A stretch of DNA of 64,000 nucleotides. It comes from Zanthoxylum bungeanum. Taxonomy: Eukaryota; Streptophyta; Magnoliopsida; Sapindales; Rutaceae. The stretch spans positions 1-64,000 of the forward strand of contig SKCR01038154.1 of NCBI GenBank assembly GCA_019454045.1, read 5' to 3'. The notes beneath the pieces are model-generated. The model searched no databases and was not told the origin of the DNA. It worked only from the letters and a program-made list of their open reading frames with translations. The position numbers and the translations under genes were made by a program. Shown one piece after another: positions 33,307 through 45,701 of the stretch (position 1 is the first letter of the stretch; every line of letters starts with the position of its first letter).

Positions 33307-35712
33307 TGTAGGGGTTGGTGCTCAGAGCGCCAATTCCCGGTTGTATTTTGTTAAATACTTCTGTAAAACATTATTATTAGTAATAATATATGCAGTTTCT
33401 ATAATATAATCTAATCTTTTATATGGTAAAGACGTAATGACCCTAGAATGATTAGTCATGATACAGTTGCAAAAGCGTCGCAACGGACATTGAGTCGTAT
33501 CATGACGTTGTCATTCTCAGACAGTTCCTGGTCAAGGTTTACACTACTTGGTCAGTATAGTAAACCCGTTGAGACCGGTACATGTCGTATACTGGAATAT
33601 ATGATTCCAATGGTTTCTCAATGAACCATAAGTCTTGGAGACTAGTATAGACGTGTAGGTGTTTATAGTGGATAAACACTGAACGACTCACCGAAGATTC
33701 TTAATGGATGGTACACCAGCGTCAATAAGAATCTTCTTGGGTTGAGTAGCACTTGTGATTCTTAGACTTGAGATGCCATTGTGGGCACATGAGACATCTT
33801 CTACACTTAGATGGCAGTCACGTCACCGATCTATTTAGATCAGACCTCCGCCTGTTCGTTGGGTGTAGATAGATCCTCAGGGTGTCCTATGTGTGTCAAG
33901 ATAGGATCTGTCAGTTCTGTGTACCAGAGCATAGGTAGTCCATATGATTAGCAATCAGATAAAACCATGGGCCCGTGGTAAGTTTAGAAGCTAGTTCTAA
34001 ACATTCTTTTTGAGATTGCTAATAGAATAGTCGACTGGATAATCCCGATAGAGATTTGACGTTCATATCTATATCTCTGGGATTTATCCGGATACCTGTG
34101 ACGGAGGAATTATACATTTGCGATGACCTCGACCTGTATGGTTTAGCGAGATTATCCGTGATCGTCATAATCTACGGGTGGATAGATTATGGACATGAAA
34201 TTTGATTTCGTGACGGATATACCTGAACCTAGAGAGTCTCAATAATGAAACATACTCGTTGAGCACTAGAGCAACATAAATAAATAATATTGATTATTTA
34301 TAAAGTCGTTTAATGGTTAAACGCAAGATACATGCTAAAGACACTAGATAGTCATTTACTTAATTATTGTGTATTTACATTTAATACTTGATTAATTTAA
34401 ATACACATTAATTAATAGTCAAAATGAGTTATTTGACTTATTTCCTAAATGAATATATGTTTTTAATATTTAATGTAAATATTATACATATATTTAATAT
34501 ATTTGTATTTGATTAATTAATTAATTATTTAATTGTTAAATGATTAAATTAATTAAAATATAAATATCTTATGTTAGGATAATTAAAGTAAATGACATTA
34601 GTTGCATTTGTTGACCAAGATAAATATCTAATAAAGTAGTTTATAAGATATTTGTGCAAGTTGACATTATGATAATTGAAATTAAATTGAAATTACAATT
34701 TCTTGAATTTGGCCATGAATTTCGGCCAAGGTGTAATTGTTACACATATAAATTGTTTTTCATTTTTCATTTCACTTAACCTAATACACTTTACCAAAAA
34801 CAAAAGTTCCATTGAAGAAAGACAAAGAAAGAAAGTGAAGGAGAAAAAGAAAAACCTAAAGAAAAGCTTAGATTTTGTAAGTTTCTTAAACTTGCTATTA
34901 GAAAGGAATTTGTTCCTTATGATCTAGGCTATCTCTCATGAGTTTCTTAAGTTATTCTTTTCTTTATTTCTTGTGGTTTTTGATGATGGAAATTTGTTTA
35001 AAAGTGTTGAGCATGTATGATGAACAAAGAATGTAACTAGTGTAGTTATATGTATTCTTTTAAGGTTTATGAAACCATGTTGCTATTCTAGAGTTGTTGA
35101 CCCACTCTTAAATGACCTAGATTTGATCTTGAGTTGTTTCATTGTGTTGAGACTTGAATTGGATGAAAGATGATGATTGAAACATTTGATTTAATGTAAT
35201 TAGCCTAATTTGTCCATTTTGTGGAAATTGAAAAATTAGGGTTTCTAACTAATTCTAAATTTGGGGGTTTTCATATATGTTGAGCATTTGGGTGTGTATA
35301 TGATGCATGCAAAGTTTCATGTTGATTGGATTTCATTTGGATGAGTTTTGAAGCATGAAATGACCAAATGGTCAACTTGGGCACCATTTGGTGCTCTCGG
35401 CATTTGTAAGGAAATTTGGGGATTTTGTGGCTTTTGGTGTTTTGATGTTTTGAACATGCTAAGTTCATCTTAGAAATGATTTAGAATCATTCAAAATTGA
35501 TTGGATCAATTTCGGACTAAAATGGACAAAATACCATATAAGGGTAATTTGGTAATTTCACTTGAATTTGATTCATTTGAATTTTATTTCATTATTTGAT
35601 TATTGGGTAATTAAATAAATGTGTTTATTTATTTAATCCAAGAAAAAGTTTTGAAATCTGAAAATCGGATTTTCACCGCTTCCGCTGCGTTACCGGATTC
35701 ACCCCTAAATAA
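33307..35712 (+). repeat. internal LTR of a second Copia subfamily
   Basis: Starts TGTAGGGGTTGGTGCTCAG and resembles the LTR at 62321 (CCAATTCCCGGTTGTATTT) more than the outer LTRs of this element. Hairpin at 34037-34089. It lacks the expected CCCCTACA and primer site at its 3' end. Instead, after GGATTCACCCCTAAATAACT it continues into leader-like sequence, so the end is a recombination joint. Confidence 0.75.
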
Positions 35713-38700
35713 CTCCTTCACTTCCCATTATGGAATTCGATTTAATTATTGAATTCTCGTATTTCCGTTGGGGATTACGGCATTACGTAAAAATAGTGGG
35801 AGGCACTGCTAAGTTTAAAATATTCCATAACTTAGACAGTGTATGTTATTATGGAAATTGCCTCTTTTTTGTTTCCTTATTCTATAGTAGATAGAATTAA
35901 ACTTTCATTTACTGCACACATATTTTGATATGTTATCTGACTAGACTCTTGGTTGCAGTTATTCTAGAATAGGTTCTAGATACTAATAGACTAGGATATT
36001 ATTAGATTAGTCTAAACCATCTGGAACTGTTGTTCGATTTTCGTGAAAAATCAAGATGGTTAATGACTTAGTTTCTAAGTCATGATAGATAATCTAGATA
36101 GATATCCCCTTTAGGATATAATACTTTAGAGATAATAGTTTCTTATGCAGTAAGAATTAACTTGAATTAGTTCATGTCTCGAGATTCTTGACTGACATTT
36201 AGAAAGCCCTATTAGGTATTTGTTTATCTAGTAATGACGTTTCTAAGCTTTAATTACCTTTAGAGGTAATGTGCCTGACACAATTTGCTAATCAGTTATT
36301 TACAATTGTTGTGAATAGTTGAATGCAAATAGTAAAGCTAAAGAAAGGAGATGCGTATATTTGTGTATAGAAAATATCGATTTTCACAATACTACAACTA
36401 TAGGTATTGGATACCAGATCTTCCGTCTAGTTATTTGAAATATTGGTTAACGATTGTTTTGATATTTGATATCGGAACTTGCGACTATTGGATAGTCACT
36501 TGTTCTTTATAAACAATTGTTACATATTTTATAATAACTAGTAGTGTCATTGACGTAGAGATAAACATTAAGAAAAATTATTCGGTAAAGTAAATAATTT
36601 AAAACGGTTCTTTATGAATTTAATCACTTAAGTATTGGATGCTCAATCCGTATGGTAAAGGATGGTTTGATACTAGATCACACCACACATCCTTATCCAT
36701 TTAATGAATATTGTATTCAGGAAAGTGATTAAGATCTCGTTTAACCAATGATTGTCATTGGACCACCAAATTTATTTAACTGATACATTGGATGTATGTA
36801 GTTTTATAAATAATAGCTTAAAGTAGTTTTCTTCATTTCGTAACTTAGTTGATGAATTGTCATAACTTAGTTACGTGTTTCTGAAGGAACACATATTGAA
36901 AGTCTTGAAAGTATCAAGAACTTTCAATTGTTCTGATGAAATGTAGATTGAACATTTTTGACTTGTTCAAATATATTCAATCTGAAGAATTTTAAAAACT
37001 TGATCCTTAAAATTCATTACATGTCTTTGAACTGTTCAAAGATCTTTGATACGATCAACCATTTGAATTTAAAGCAATTAGTTCTAAGGTTATACTATGA
37101 ATATGATTCATATTCAATATTATTCTTCCACGATTCCATCTTGATGGAATTGAGTAGTGAGAGCAATTGAATCTTATATGATTTGATTCGTTTGATATTG
37201 AATGTTACCGAATTAGTTTCAATACTCTTGGGGTTATACTCCAGTAACACTAATTCATCTCTTTAATTAATGTTCCATTATTTTCTACAGTTGCATATAT
37301 GATATGTATAGGTAGAAAATTTGAATCTTGAAAAGTTTGAGATTTCAATCTTTCTTTTATATAAAAGTTATATAATGGAAATTACTTACACCTCGGAGGT
37401 ATAAGTAAAAGTTTATCGTTTATTATGTTTAATAGAATATTGTATTCTATTTAATAGAATATCTTTCTTATTATTCTAAGTAATAAAATCGTTTTATTAC
37501 TTGGTTTGTAACATCAGATGTTAACTATTGTAGAAAAGACTTGACTTATTGAAGTCAAATGTGAGAATGATAAATTATAAATAGAACTATGTAATTAATA
37601 AGATGAAACAACCCTTATACATCTTTCGTACAAGTCCAATAGGATAACAGAATCATTCACGAGTATTTGATACTTAATGGTTCCGTTGTTTTCTTATTGA
37701 AGAAAAATTATCCTATGACTTATAATGGAAGTGATATTTGATATCGATTCTGGAAGTTCACCATGAACCTTAGATCTAAGATTGTTCATAGCTTACTACG
37801 ATCAAGTTTTGAACTTGATTACGCTTTCATTATGAATTAGTTCATGATATGTGCTAATTGTTTGCACAACGGAAGCAATGTGAGCTTATTAAAGGTTTGA
37901 CCTTTATAGTATGACAGTGAGAAATGTTATACTCAGCAATCTATTGTAGATTCTGAGAAAACTTATCTCTTGTCACACTAATTGAACAATTTAGATATAT
38001 TGGTTGATGTTGACATTAAACTGTATATTTTAGCTAAAGAATGCAAAGTGACGTTTTTGGATGACTTATTCGAATAAGAGATCATTTGTGATTTCCTTAT
38101 TTGAAGAGTTCATTCTGGAATGGCCCTAGAGTTTGTGTTCTGCTGAAATCGCAGTTTAGTGTGCTAGCTTATAGAGCCTATTGTAGACTCGGATAAGTCT
38201 TCCAGAAATATGTGTTCTCTATTTTTGATATCTTCAGATTGTCTGATCTTCTCAAAGTATATAGAATACATATGGGATAAAAGGGTTAGTGGGAGCGTAC
38301 AAATTACTCTCTAGTGTTATATATCCTAACAACATTATCATTATTATAGTAATAATGAGATGTTTGTGAGGTATAAGATTTACCTAAGTCTTCTTTACTC
38401 CGTGAAAACAGTGGGAGTAGTCTCTGTTATATAAGATATAAAGTTTTATATAAGATATAAAACCAAGAGACTTGTGAGATACTCCTATTATTCGTACATT
38501 AGATATGATCTAATAAAGGACATGACAAGGCTATCTGTATGACAGTTAGTATAACTGTTCGACAGTTATTGTGTGTCTTATACATAGTATTCATCTTTCG
38601 TAAAGGATGATTCCTTTTTCGAAAGAGATATTGATTATAATGTCTAAACAATATTATGTATCATTTGATGATGACATAGTGAATAATTTATTATGTGCGA

Positions 38701-39303
38701 TTATCGATGTCGATTTAATCGTAATTGTTACGAGTTATTTTGACATCCTATAGACCATACGATGGATCTTGAAACACGTTCTTTGTGATCTTTGAGATAT
38801 TAAGAACGAGTTTTTGATTCATGGAGAATATAGTCAGACTAATTATGACGTTAGACAGTCTACGTCATAAAGAGTCAGAAAAGATGCAGTGGGAGTATCA
38901 CGAAAGATTCTACTTTTATAGTGGAATTAAATGCAACTTATAAAGTATTGACTTATAAAGTTGCATAGTGACCTTATAAAATAGAAGTTTTAAATTGTGT
39001 TGTGCTTGCGGTTGTCCTCATAGTATTTTTGGATTTGATCCTAAATACTTGGACAACTTAGTAGCTGTAGCATAATACAAATATAGCATCCATTTCATAT
39101 TAATGTATAATTTAGATTCTACAAAATATGAATGATGCTGACTATAGGAAACGATAGAGTTTGTTTGACAAACTCGATATTTCATAGCGGACTTGTTTCT
39201 TACCTCTTAAGTACTGGTGAGCTTTTGAGGGCCATGTGCATATGATACACATTGAGACGTGTATATGATACCGTGGATTGGCACTAGAGCAAGTGGGAGA
39301 AAT
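35713..39303 (+). pseudogene. extremely decayed Copia internal region
   Basis: The start resembles the pre-gag leader of the element at 56516 (GGGGATTACGGCATTACGTA against GGGGATTACAGTATTGCATG). The end keeps GGCACTAGAGCAAGTGGGAG before the LTR, as after pol in the other copies. Between, only echoes remain. Near 38760-38960 the order of RNase H motifs is discernible (DHTMDLET, GEYSQTNYDVRQSTS, VELNATYK). No usable frame. Old relative to the well-preserved LTRs around it, or a non-coding passenger domain. Confidence 0.55.
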
Positions 39304-41921
39304 TGTTGGGGTTGGTGCTCAGAGCGCCAATCCGGACCGTATTTATGTCTGATTCATGAATACGAACATCCCCTTATTCCATAATATTACTTATTTATGG
39401 TTGCACCTCTTGTTTTTTATATACGTATTCAATCTGATTACGATTAGATTGAAACTAAATGTGGTTTAGTGATATGTATAATTAGACAAAGGCCCGATAA
39501 TATAATGCAGTACACAGTTACAAAGTTAGTTTGTAATTGACATTGGGAAGTGTCACTGCTATATGAATATTATCAAACATAGTTCCTGGTCAAGATTTGC
39601 TAACACGGGTCGGTTAGTCAAATCCGTTGAGACCAGTACATGTCGTATATCGAGACTTGGTCCGATGGTTTATCCTAATGAACCATGAGTCTAGGGAGAC
39701 TCTTATAGACGTGTAGGTGTTTATAGTGGATAAACACTGAACGGCTCACCGAAGATTCTTAATGGATGGTACACCAACGTCAATAAAAATCTTCTCGGGT
39801 TGAGTAGCATAGTGGTCCTTCGACTTGAGACACCACTGTGGATGTATGAGACATCCTCCACACTTAGATGGCAGTCACGTCACCGATCTATTTAGATCAG
39901 ACCTCCGCCTGTTCGTTGGGTGTGGATCGATCCTCAGGATATCCTATGTGTGTTAAGATAGGATCCGTCAGTTCTGTGTACAGAGCATAGGTAGTCCATA
40001 TATAATTAGCAGTCTGTTAAATCTGTGGCCACAGTATACTTCGGAAGTAAGTTCCGAATGTTGTTTAGAGATTGCTAATAGATACGTCGACGGGATAATA
40101 CCTATAGAGATTTGACGTTTACATCTATATCTCTGGTATTATCCGGACACCTGTGACGGAGGGAATATACGTATGCAATGACCTCGACCTGTATGATTCA
40201 GCTAGTTTATCCGTGATCGTCATAATCTACGGGTGGATAGATTATGGACATAAAATTGGATTTCGTGACGGATATACCTGAATCTAGAGAGTCTCAATAA
40301 TGAAACATACTCGTAGAGCACTAGAGCAATATTTATGAATAATGATGATTATTTATAAATCGTTTAATCGTTAAACGAAAAAATACATGCGAACGGGCCG
40401 AACCGTCATTTCCTAATTAATGTGTATTTGTATTTAATATATGATATTATTAAATACACATTAATAAATAGTCAAATAAATGTATTTGACATATATCATC
40501 AATATATGTCTTTGAGATATTTAAAGTAAATATAATACATATATTTGATATATTTGTATTTAATTAATTATTTAATTATTTAATTGTTAAATGATTAATA
40601 TAATTAAAATATAAATATATCACAAATGATAAAGTTAGGAAATGATTATAAATGTAAATGTTTGACTTTACATTAAAGGAAAAGGTTGTCAATTGATTTT
40701 GACTTCTTAAGATATTTGTTCAAAATTGTTTGAAAAATGAAAATATCTTTTTCCTTTATTTTTCATTAAATTCGGCCATAACACTTAAATATAAGAGTTA
40801 TATTTTTCTTATTTGCATTTTTTGACTTAATTAAATATCTAATAAAGTGTTATTAAGATATTTATGCAAGTTGACTAAATGTAAAGTGAAATGAAATTGA
40901 AATTACAAAACTTGTATTCCTTTAGTGAATTTCGGCCAAGGCCATTTTGATACAAGTATATATTGTTTTTCATTTCATTTCATTCATAACCTAATACACT
41001 TTAAAAGAAAACTCCATTAATGGAAACCAAGAAAGCTTGTGAGAAAGAAAGAAGAAACCAAAGAAAGCTTGGATTTTAGTAAGTTTTTCCAACTTGCTAT
41101 TAGAAAGGAAAATGTTCCTTAGGATCTAGGCTTTAACATATGATGTTCTTAGGTTATTTCTTTCTTTATTCTTTGTGTTTTTGATGATGGAAGTTTTGGT
41201 GAAAGTGTTGAGCATGTGTGATGAAGGAAGATTGTGACTATTGTAGTTATAAGCTTTCTTTTAAGGTTTTGGAAACCTTGTTGCTAATCTAGAGTTTTTG
41301 ACCCACTCTTAGATGACCTAGATTTGATCTTGAGTTGTTTCGTTGTGTTGAGACTTTGATTGGATGGAAAAAAGATGATTGAAGTGTTGGATTTAACCAA
41401 TTTGGTCTAATTTGTCCAATTTGAAGAAATTGAAAAATTAGGGTTAATTACCAATTCCAAATTTGGGGCTTTTCATATATGTTTTGTATTTGGATGTGTA
41501 TATGATGCATATAAAGTTTCATGTTGATTGGATTACATCTTGATGTGTTTTAAAGCATGAAATGACAAAGTGCACAAATTGCACCCCATTGGGAGCATTC
41601 GGCCAAGTGAGTGAAATTTGGGGATTAGGTTGCTTTTGGTGTTTTGATGTTTTGAACATGCTAAGTTCATCTTAGAAATGATTTAGAATCATTCAAAATT
41701 GATTTGATCAATTTTGGACTAAAATGGACAAAATACCAATGTAAGGGCATTTCGGTAAATTCACTTGAATATGATTCATTTGAATTTTATTCATAATTTG
41801 ATTATTGGATAATTAAATAAATATGTTTATTTAATTAATCCGAGAAAAGTTTTGAAATCGGAAAATACGATTTTCCACCGGTTCCGCTGCGTTACCGGAT
41901 ATTCCCCCTAAAACCCCTACA
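39304..41921 (+). repeat. Copia 3' LTR (2618 bp)
   Basis: Pair of 29506-32130; follows CAAGTGGGAGAAAT (polypurine tract). Includes the hairpin 40093-40144 with the A-T version of the stem. Confidence 0.88.
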
Positions 41922-41926
41922 TCATC

Positions 41927-41976
41927 ATGTCCATGTCTCTGTTTGTGAATGGGATTGGTGCTGAGTAGGTGGATAG
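41927..41976 (-). pseudogene. Tat-type relic, segment before the protease
   Basis: Minus strand reads PIPFTNRDMD, the residues expected just upstream of the Tat protease. Continuous with 29500 once the Copia insertion is removed. Confidence 0.65.
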
Positions 41977-44500
41977 TGTTGGAGTTGGTGCTTGGAGCGC
42001 CAATCTGAATAATATATATTATATTATATTTTATTAGTTATTAATAAAATAACTACATTTTCATTTCAAACCTTATTAATGGTAATTTCATTATGCATAT
42101 TAGATGGTGATTTATGCTGAGAATGACATCGGCCTTAGAATAGTCATGTAGTAATACTGGACACTGGGTGGTTCGATATTGGATAATATTACTATTATAA
42201 CTATTCTTAAAGTAAATATTCATAGTCGTTGGTTTTGGAATACGGTCGAATTCTGATAACTGAGAAGACAAACATATGTCGTATATTGGAATTGGAGTTC
42301 TAATGGTTTAACTTAATGTACCATGAGCATGTGAAGCTCGTATAGACATGTGGGTATTCATTGGAGCGAATACTGAATGACTCATAGGTGATCCCTAATA
42401 GTTGGAAGTACACACAATTGTCAATAGGAATCTCATCGAGTCGAGTAGCATATGTGATCCATTGACTATAGGATAATATTGATTTTGTGTGAGATCCTCC
42501 ACACTTTGATGCCATGTATATCATAAACCTTTCATAGTCCGACCTCTAGATTTTCGTTGGGTGTGGACCGATGTACTTGTTAATCAAGTGCATATCAAGA
42601 TAGGATCTGGCGGCCCGTATATGTACCATAAGGGGTTTAGGTATCCATGTGAGTAACTCACGATTCGTAAGACTTTGGCGCCAAAGCCGATCACCTAGGA
42701 TGGATCAATTTTATCAGAAATGGTTTCTGATTAAATTGTAAGGAATCGTGGACATGTCGACATGAGATGTACGCCTTGGAAACTTGAGGTTGTATTTTAT
42801 GTTTCCTAAGCACAACTCAGATAGCCTACAATGGAGGGATTGTTAAACATATGTGATGACCTCGACTTGTATAGTTCAGAAAGGTTGTTCGTGTTCTTCG
42901 TGAATTCGGAGATGGCCGAATTGGGTACATATTAGCTAGGCTTATATGACGAATGTGTCTGGACTTAGAGAATATCACAATATAAAGTGTACTCGTTGAG
43001 CACTTGGGTAGCCAATAATTTTTGATAATAAATAATATTCGATATTATAATTATCAACTAAAATAATTAAGTGTTATTGGATAACATTGATTATTTACTT
43101 CGACCTAATTGGATTAATCCAAAATTACACAATGACTTTATCGTAATTTCATAAATATCTCTACCAGTTGAGGATATTTTGGTAATTACAAATATGTAAT
43201 TATAGGTGCATTTGGCTTGATTTAATTGGATTAAATCAAAGTGGTAGACAATGAACTAATACATTTTCTAATCTTTGTCTTGATTTAATTGAATTAAATC
43301 AAAGTGGTAGACAAATGTGATTAGTCACACCTAATTATACATATTTGGACAAATTAGATTAAGCCAACCTAAAAATTGATTAAAACCTTTATTAATTAAA
43401 AATTATCTAAGTTTTGCTATAAATAGCAAGCTTGATGAAAGTTTTAATTAAGCTAAATGAGCTTGAGAATGCTACGCTTAAGAAAGTTAAAACGAGCAAG
43501 AGTTAGAGAAAATTAACCTAAGTTAGAGAAGTGTTTAGAGAATATTTGGAAGTTCTCTATAACATTTCAACAAGGAAAAATCAAGATTGGATCTTGGAGT
43601 GAAGCTTGCTAGCATTGGAATCAAGATTGGATCTTGGAGTCAAGCTTGCAAATCTTGGAAGTTCTCCAACAATTTCAATAAGAAGAATGGGATTGGATCT
43701 TTGTATCAAGCTTACCAGGTAATGTTTGATTTTCTCCTAAACTACGTTCTTCATTAGTGAGTTTTCATTAGTAAGACATATAATGATGAATTATGTATTG
43801 AGTGCATAATAACATCGCTTAAAGTTGAAATTAGGCTAATGAATTGTGTTAGGATGCTTTAGAAGTATAAACACAATATGCTTATGATTGAGTTAAAATA
43901 TTTATGTTGGACATAAATTTAAAAATTAGAGTTTGGAATTCTAGATGAAAGCTTGGAGTTATGACTACCATTCTAGAATCGCTTGACCACATTTGAATGG
44001 CCTATAATTTTTCATGAGTCGTTCATTGTGGGATTCTAATTTGGTTTGTATTTTGGATTCAAAATTTACACAAGTGCGTATTTAGAATAAATTTATATTT
44101 TTGTAAAAATATTTGATATTTTGAAAAATATGATTTGTGTTCTATAACATGTGTTGATGTTGGTTTTGATATTAAAAATTAATTATGGATGTTTGAAAGT
44201 GTTTAGGGGAGATTAAAAATAAATATGGTTAAATACTCTACTTGTATCGGCTCTCTGGAAAATTTCCAAAGAGTTGATGCTTTGATGCTTAACAAAGCAT
44301 CAAATTAAAAAAATGAATTTAGTCTGAGCGCTACAATGCGCGCACTGTAGAGCGCGCGTAATGCTCTCGCGAGTAATTTTTTTCCTCATGTTTTTGAGTT
44401 TTCAGACTTCGTTTCAGTCTCGATTTTTTCCTATACACTCGTAATGAAATATAGTATTCTATTAAATTATTTAAAAGTACACTACTGTTTAATATATATA
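41977..44500 (+). repeat. probable solo LTR of a third Copia-type family
   Basis: Starts TGTTGGAGTTGGTGCTTGGA, close to the other Copia LTR starts but diverging after GCGCCAAT. It has the two-hairpin module: GTATTC/GAATAC (42354-42373) and GATCCCTA/TAGGAATC (42390-42432). The second loop resembles the GATGGTACA type (GGAAGTACA). No primer site or coding region follows, so it is probably a solo LTR. The 3' boundary is not certain. A local duplication (AATCAAGATTGGATCTTGGA) lies near 43585-43640. Confidence 0.55.
44331..44385. repeat. GC-rich hairpin region
   Basis: GCGCTACA at the left pairs with TGTAGAGCGC (two-base bulge) around a loop of alternating CG. More GCGCGC and CTCGCGAG follow. An isolated CpG-rich patch in AT-rich DNA. 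Confidence 0.55.
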
Positions 44501-45180
44501 GGTTAGACCAACTTTTGCTACGAGGGGCACCGATCCGACCCTAAGAGTCCCACATCCGCCCAATAGATAGCCTTGCTCCTGCCCCGACGCAGTTTACTTG
44601 AAATCCTAGGCCCCTCATCCGATCCTCCCTCTCTGTGAGCATGCGCTCCATCCTGCGCTGTTTCCCATAAAATAACATATTGTATGTCCTAACGCACGAT
44701 TTGTTGTTGGTTGCAAGCTATCAGGAGATGATTTTGGCATTGCTATGTATAACTCTATTCTTTTTTAGCACAATACTGCTTTTATGAAAGATTATCTGAA
44801 TCAGCTGTGAATGGGATTTTTGAGAAGATATTGGGGGCTTGGTTTATGCAAGTTGTTTATCTTATTTTGTCTAATATGTAAGACTTGAAATAATGGTATT
44901 TTTATTTTGTGTGTAAGACATGGAACAAGTACTATATTTTTTTATTATTTTCTTAACATTAGTTGCCTTTTGGGAGATTTTTAGCCAATCTGTATGAGTT
45001 AAAGTATCAAGCCAATGACAAATAATATTGTGTAGTGCTAATGCGTAATAATGTTCAAAATCAAATTAATATTCCAAATTAATGAGAAAAAAATGGTAAA
45101 AAAGACATTTAATAAAATTTTCAAATTTATCTACCCAAAACCAATACTCATTTTCTCATTCAATCAAACATACAATTTCT
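44501..45180. other. no firm assignment
   Basis: 44515-44680 is GC-richer. On the minus strand it reads RMERMLTEREDRMRGLGF, coiled-coil-like, and could be Tat gag relic. The rest is AT-rich without recognised content. Confidence 0.3.
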
Positions 45181-45189
45181 CATCTTTAA

Positions 45190-45437
45190 ACTCATTCACA
45201 CTCTCTCTATTCTCCATGCAAGATAAGTTCTTGTTAGCCACATCTTAAACTCATTCCATCCTTGAACCAAACGTAGCCTCATCTTAAACCCATTCCCTAT
45301 TGAACCAAACGTATAATGAGTATGTTGACTATTTGATATTCACCCTCTATCTATTCTCCCTTTATGATAAGTTCATGCTAGCCTCATCTTAAACTCATTC
45401 TCTCCTTAAACCAAACGTATATGTTGACTATTTGATT
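45190..45437. repeat. short reiterated repeat, possible MITE end
   Basis: A unit like CATCTTAAACTCATTC followed by CCTTGAACCAAACGTA appears three times (45240-45275, 45283-45314, 45388-45420), and GTTGACTATTTGAT appears at 45323 and 45423. Confidence 0.5.
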
Positions 45438-45686
45438 TTCTTGATTATAATACAAGTCTATAGATATAAAAGTTGAAACCTACTGGGATACTGAATACAA
45501 ATATTTATAGCATACCCATAATTCTACGTCTACCTAGAGACGAAATATCTACTCCCACTCAAATATGAGTAGAAATTTACACCCTCAATTGGGAGAATTG
45601 AGTTATTGCGTCTGCATTGACTCGAACTTATGATATCCCACTTTGGGAGAACATGAGTTCACCACTAGCCAAAAGCCTAATGACCT
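45438..45686 (-). mobile_element. tRNA-derived SINE with 15-bp target duplication
   Basis: On the minus strand the 5' end carries an A-box-like TGGCTAGTGGTGAACTC (45672-45656) and, 30 bases on, a B-box-like AAGTTCGAGTC (45629-45619). A unique body follows. The sequence is flanked by GTTGACTATTTGATT at 45423-45437 and 45687-45701. Internal Pol III boxes and a long target duplication fit a plant SINE inserted by LINE machinery. A third, nearby copy of the flanking word at 45323 slightly weakens the argument. Confidence 0.7.
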
Positions 45687-45701
45687 GTTGACTATTTGAT
45701 T

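Larger units (their letters stand above)
29506..41921 (+). mobile_element. 12.4-kb chimeric Ty1-Copia element with internal third LTR
   Basis: Starts TGTTGGGGTTGG and ends AAACCCCTACA, flanked by TCATC at 29501-29505 and 41922-41926. The outer LTRs (29506-32130, 39304-41921) are near-identical. The interior is unusual: a primer site and 90 bp of leader, then an abrupt jump into RT (32229), RNase H, a complete-looking LTR of a different subfamily (33307-35712), then decayed gag-pol-like sequence to 39303. So two related Copia subfamilies are joined inside one flanking LTR pair. It sits in the protease of the Tat relic. Confidence 0.85.

Noticed and set aside
36958..37170. 70-codon open frame in the decayed Copia interior
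   Set aside because: AT-rich and low in complexity, with no motif. Its neighbours show pol homology only by order, not in this frame.
43661..43671. CTCCAACA at 43664-43671 as the end of the LTR starting at 41977
   Set aside because: It mirrors TGTTGGAG, but the word lies in a local duplication and no primer site or target duplication follows.
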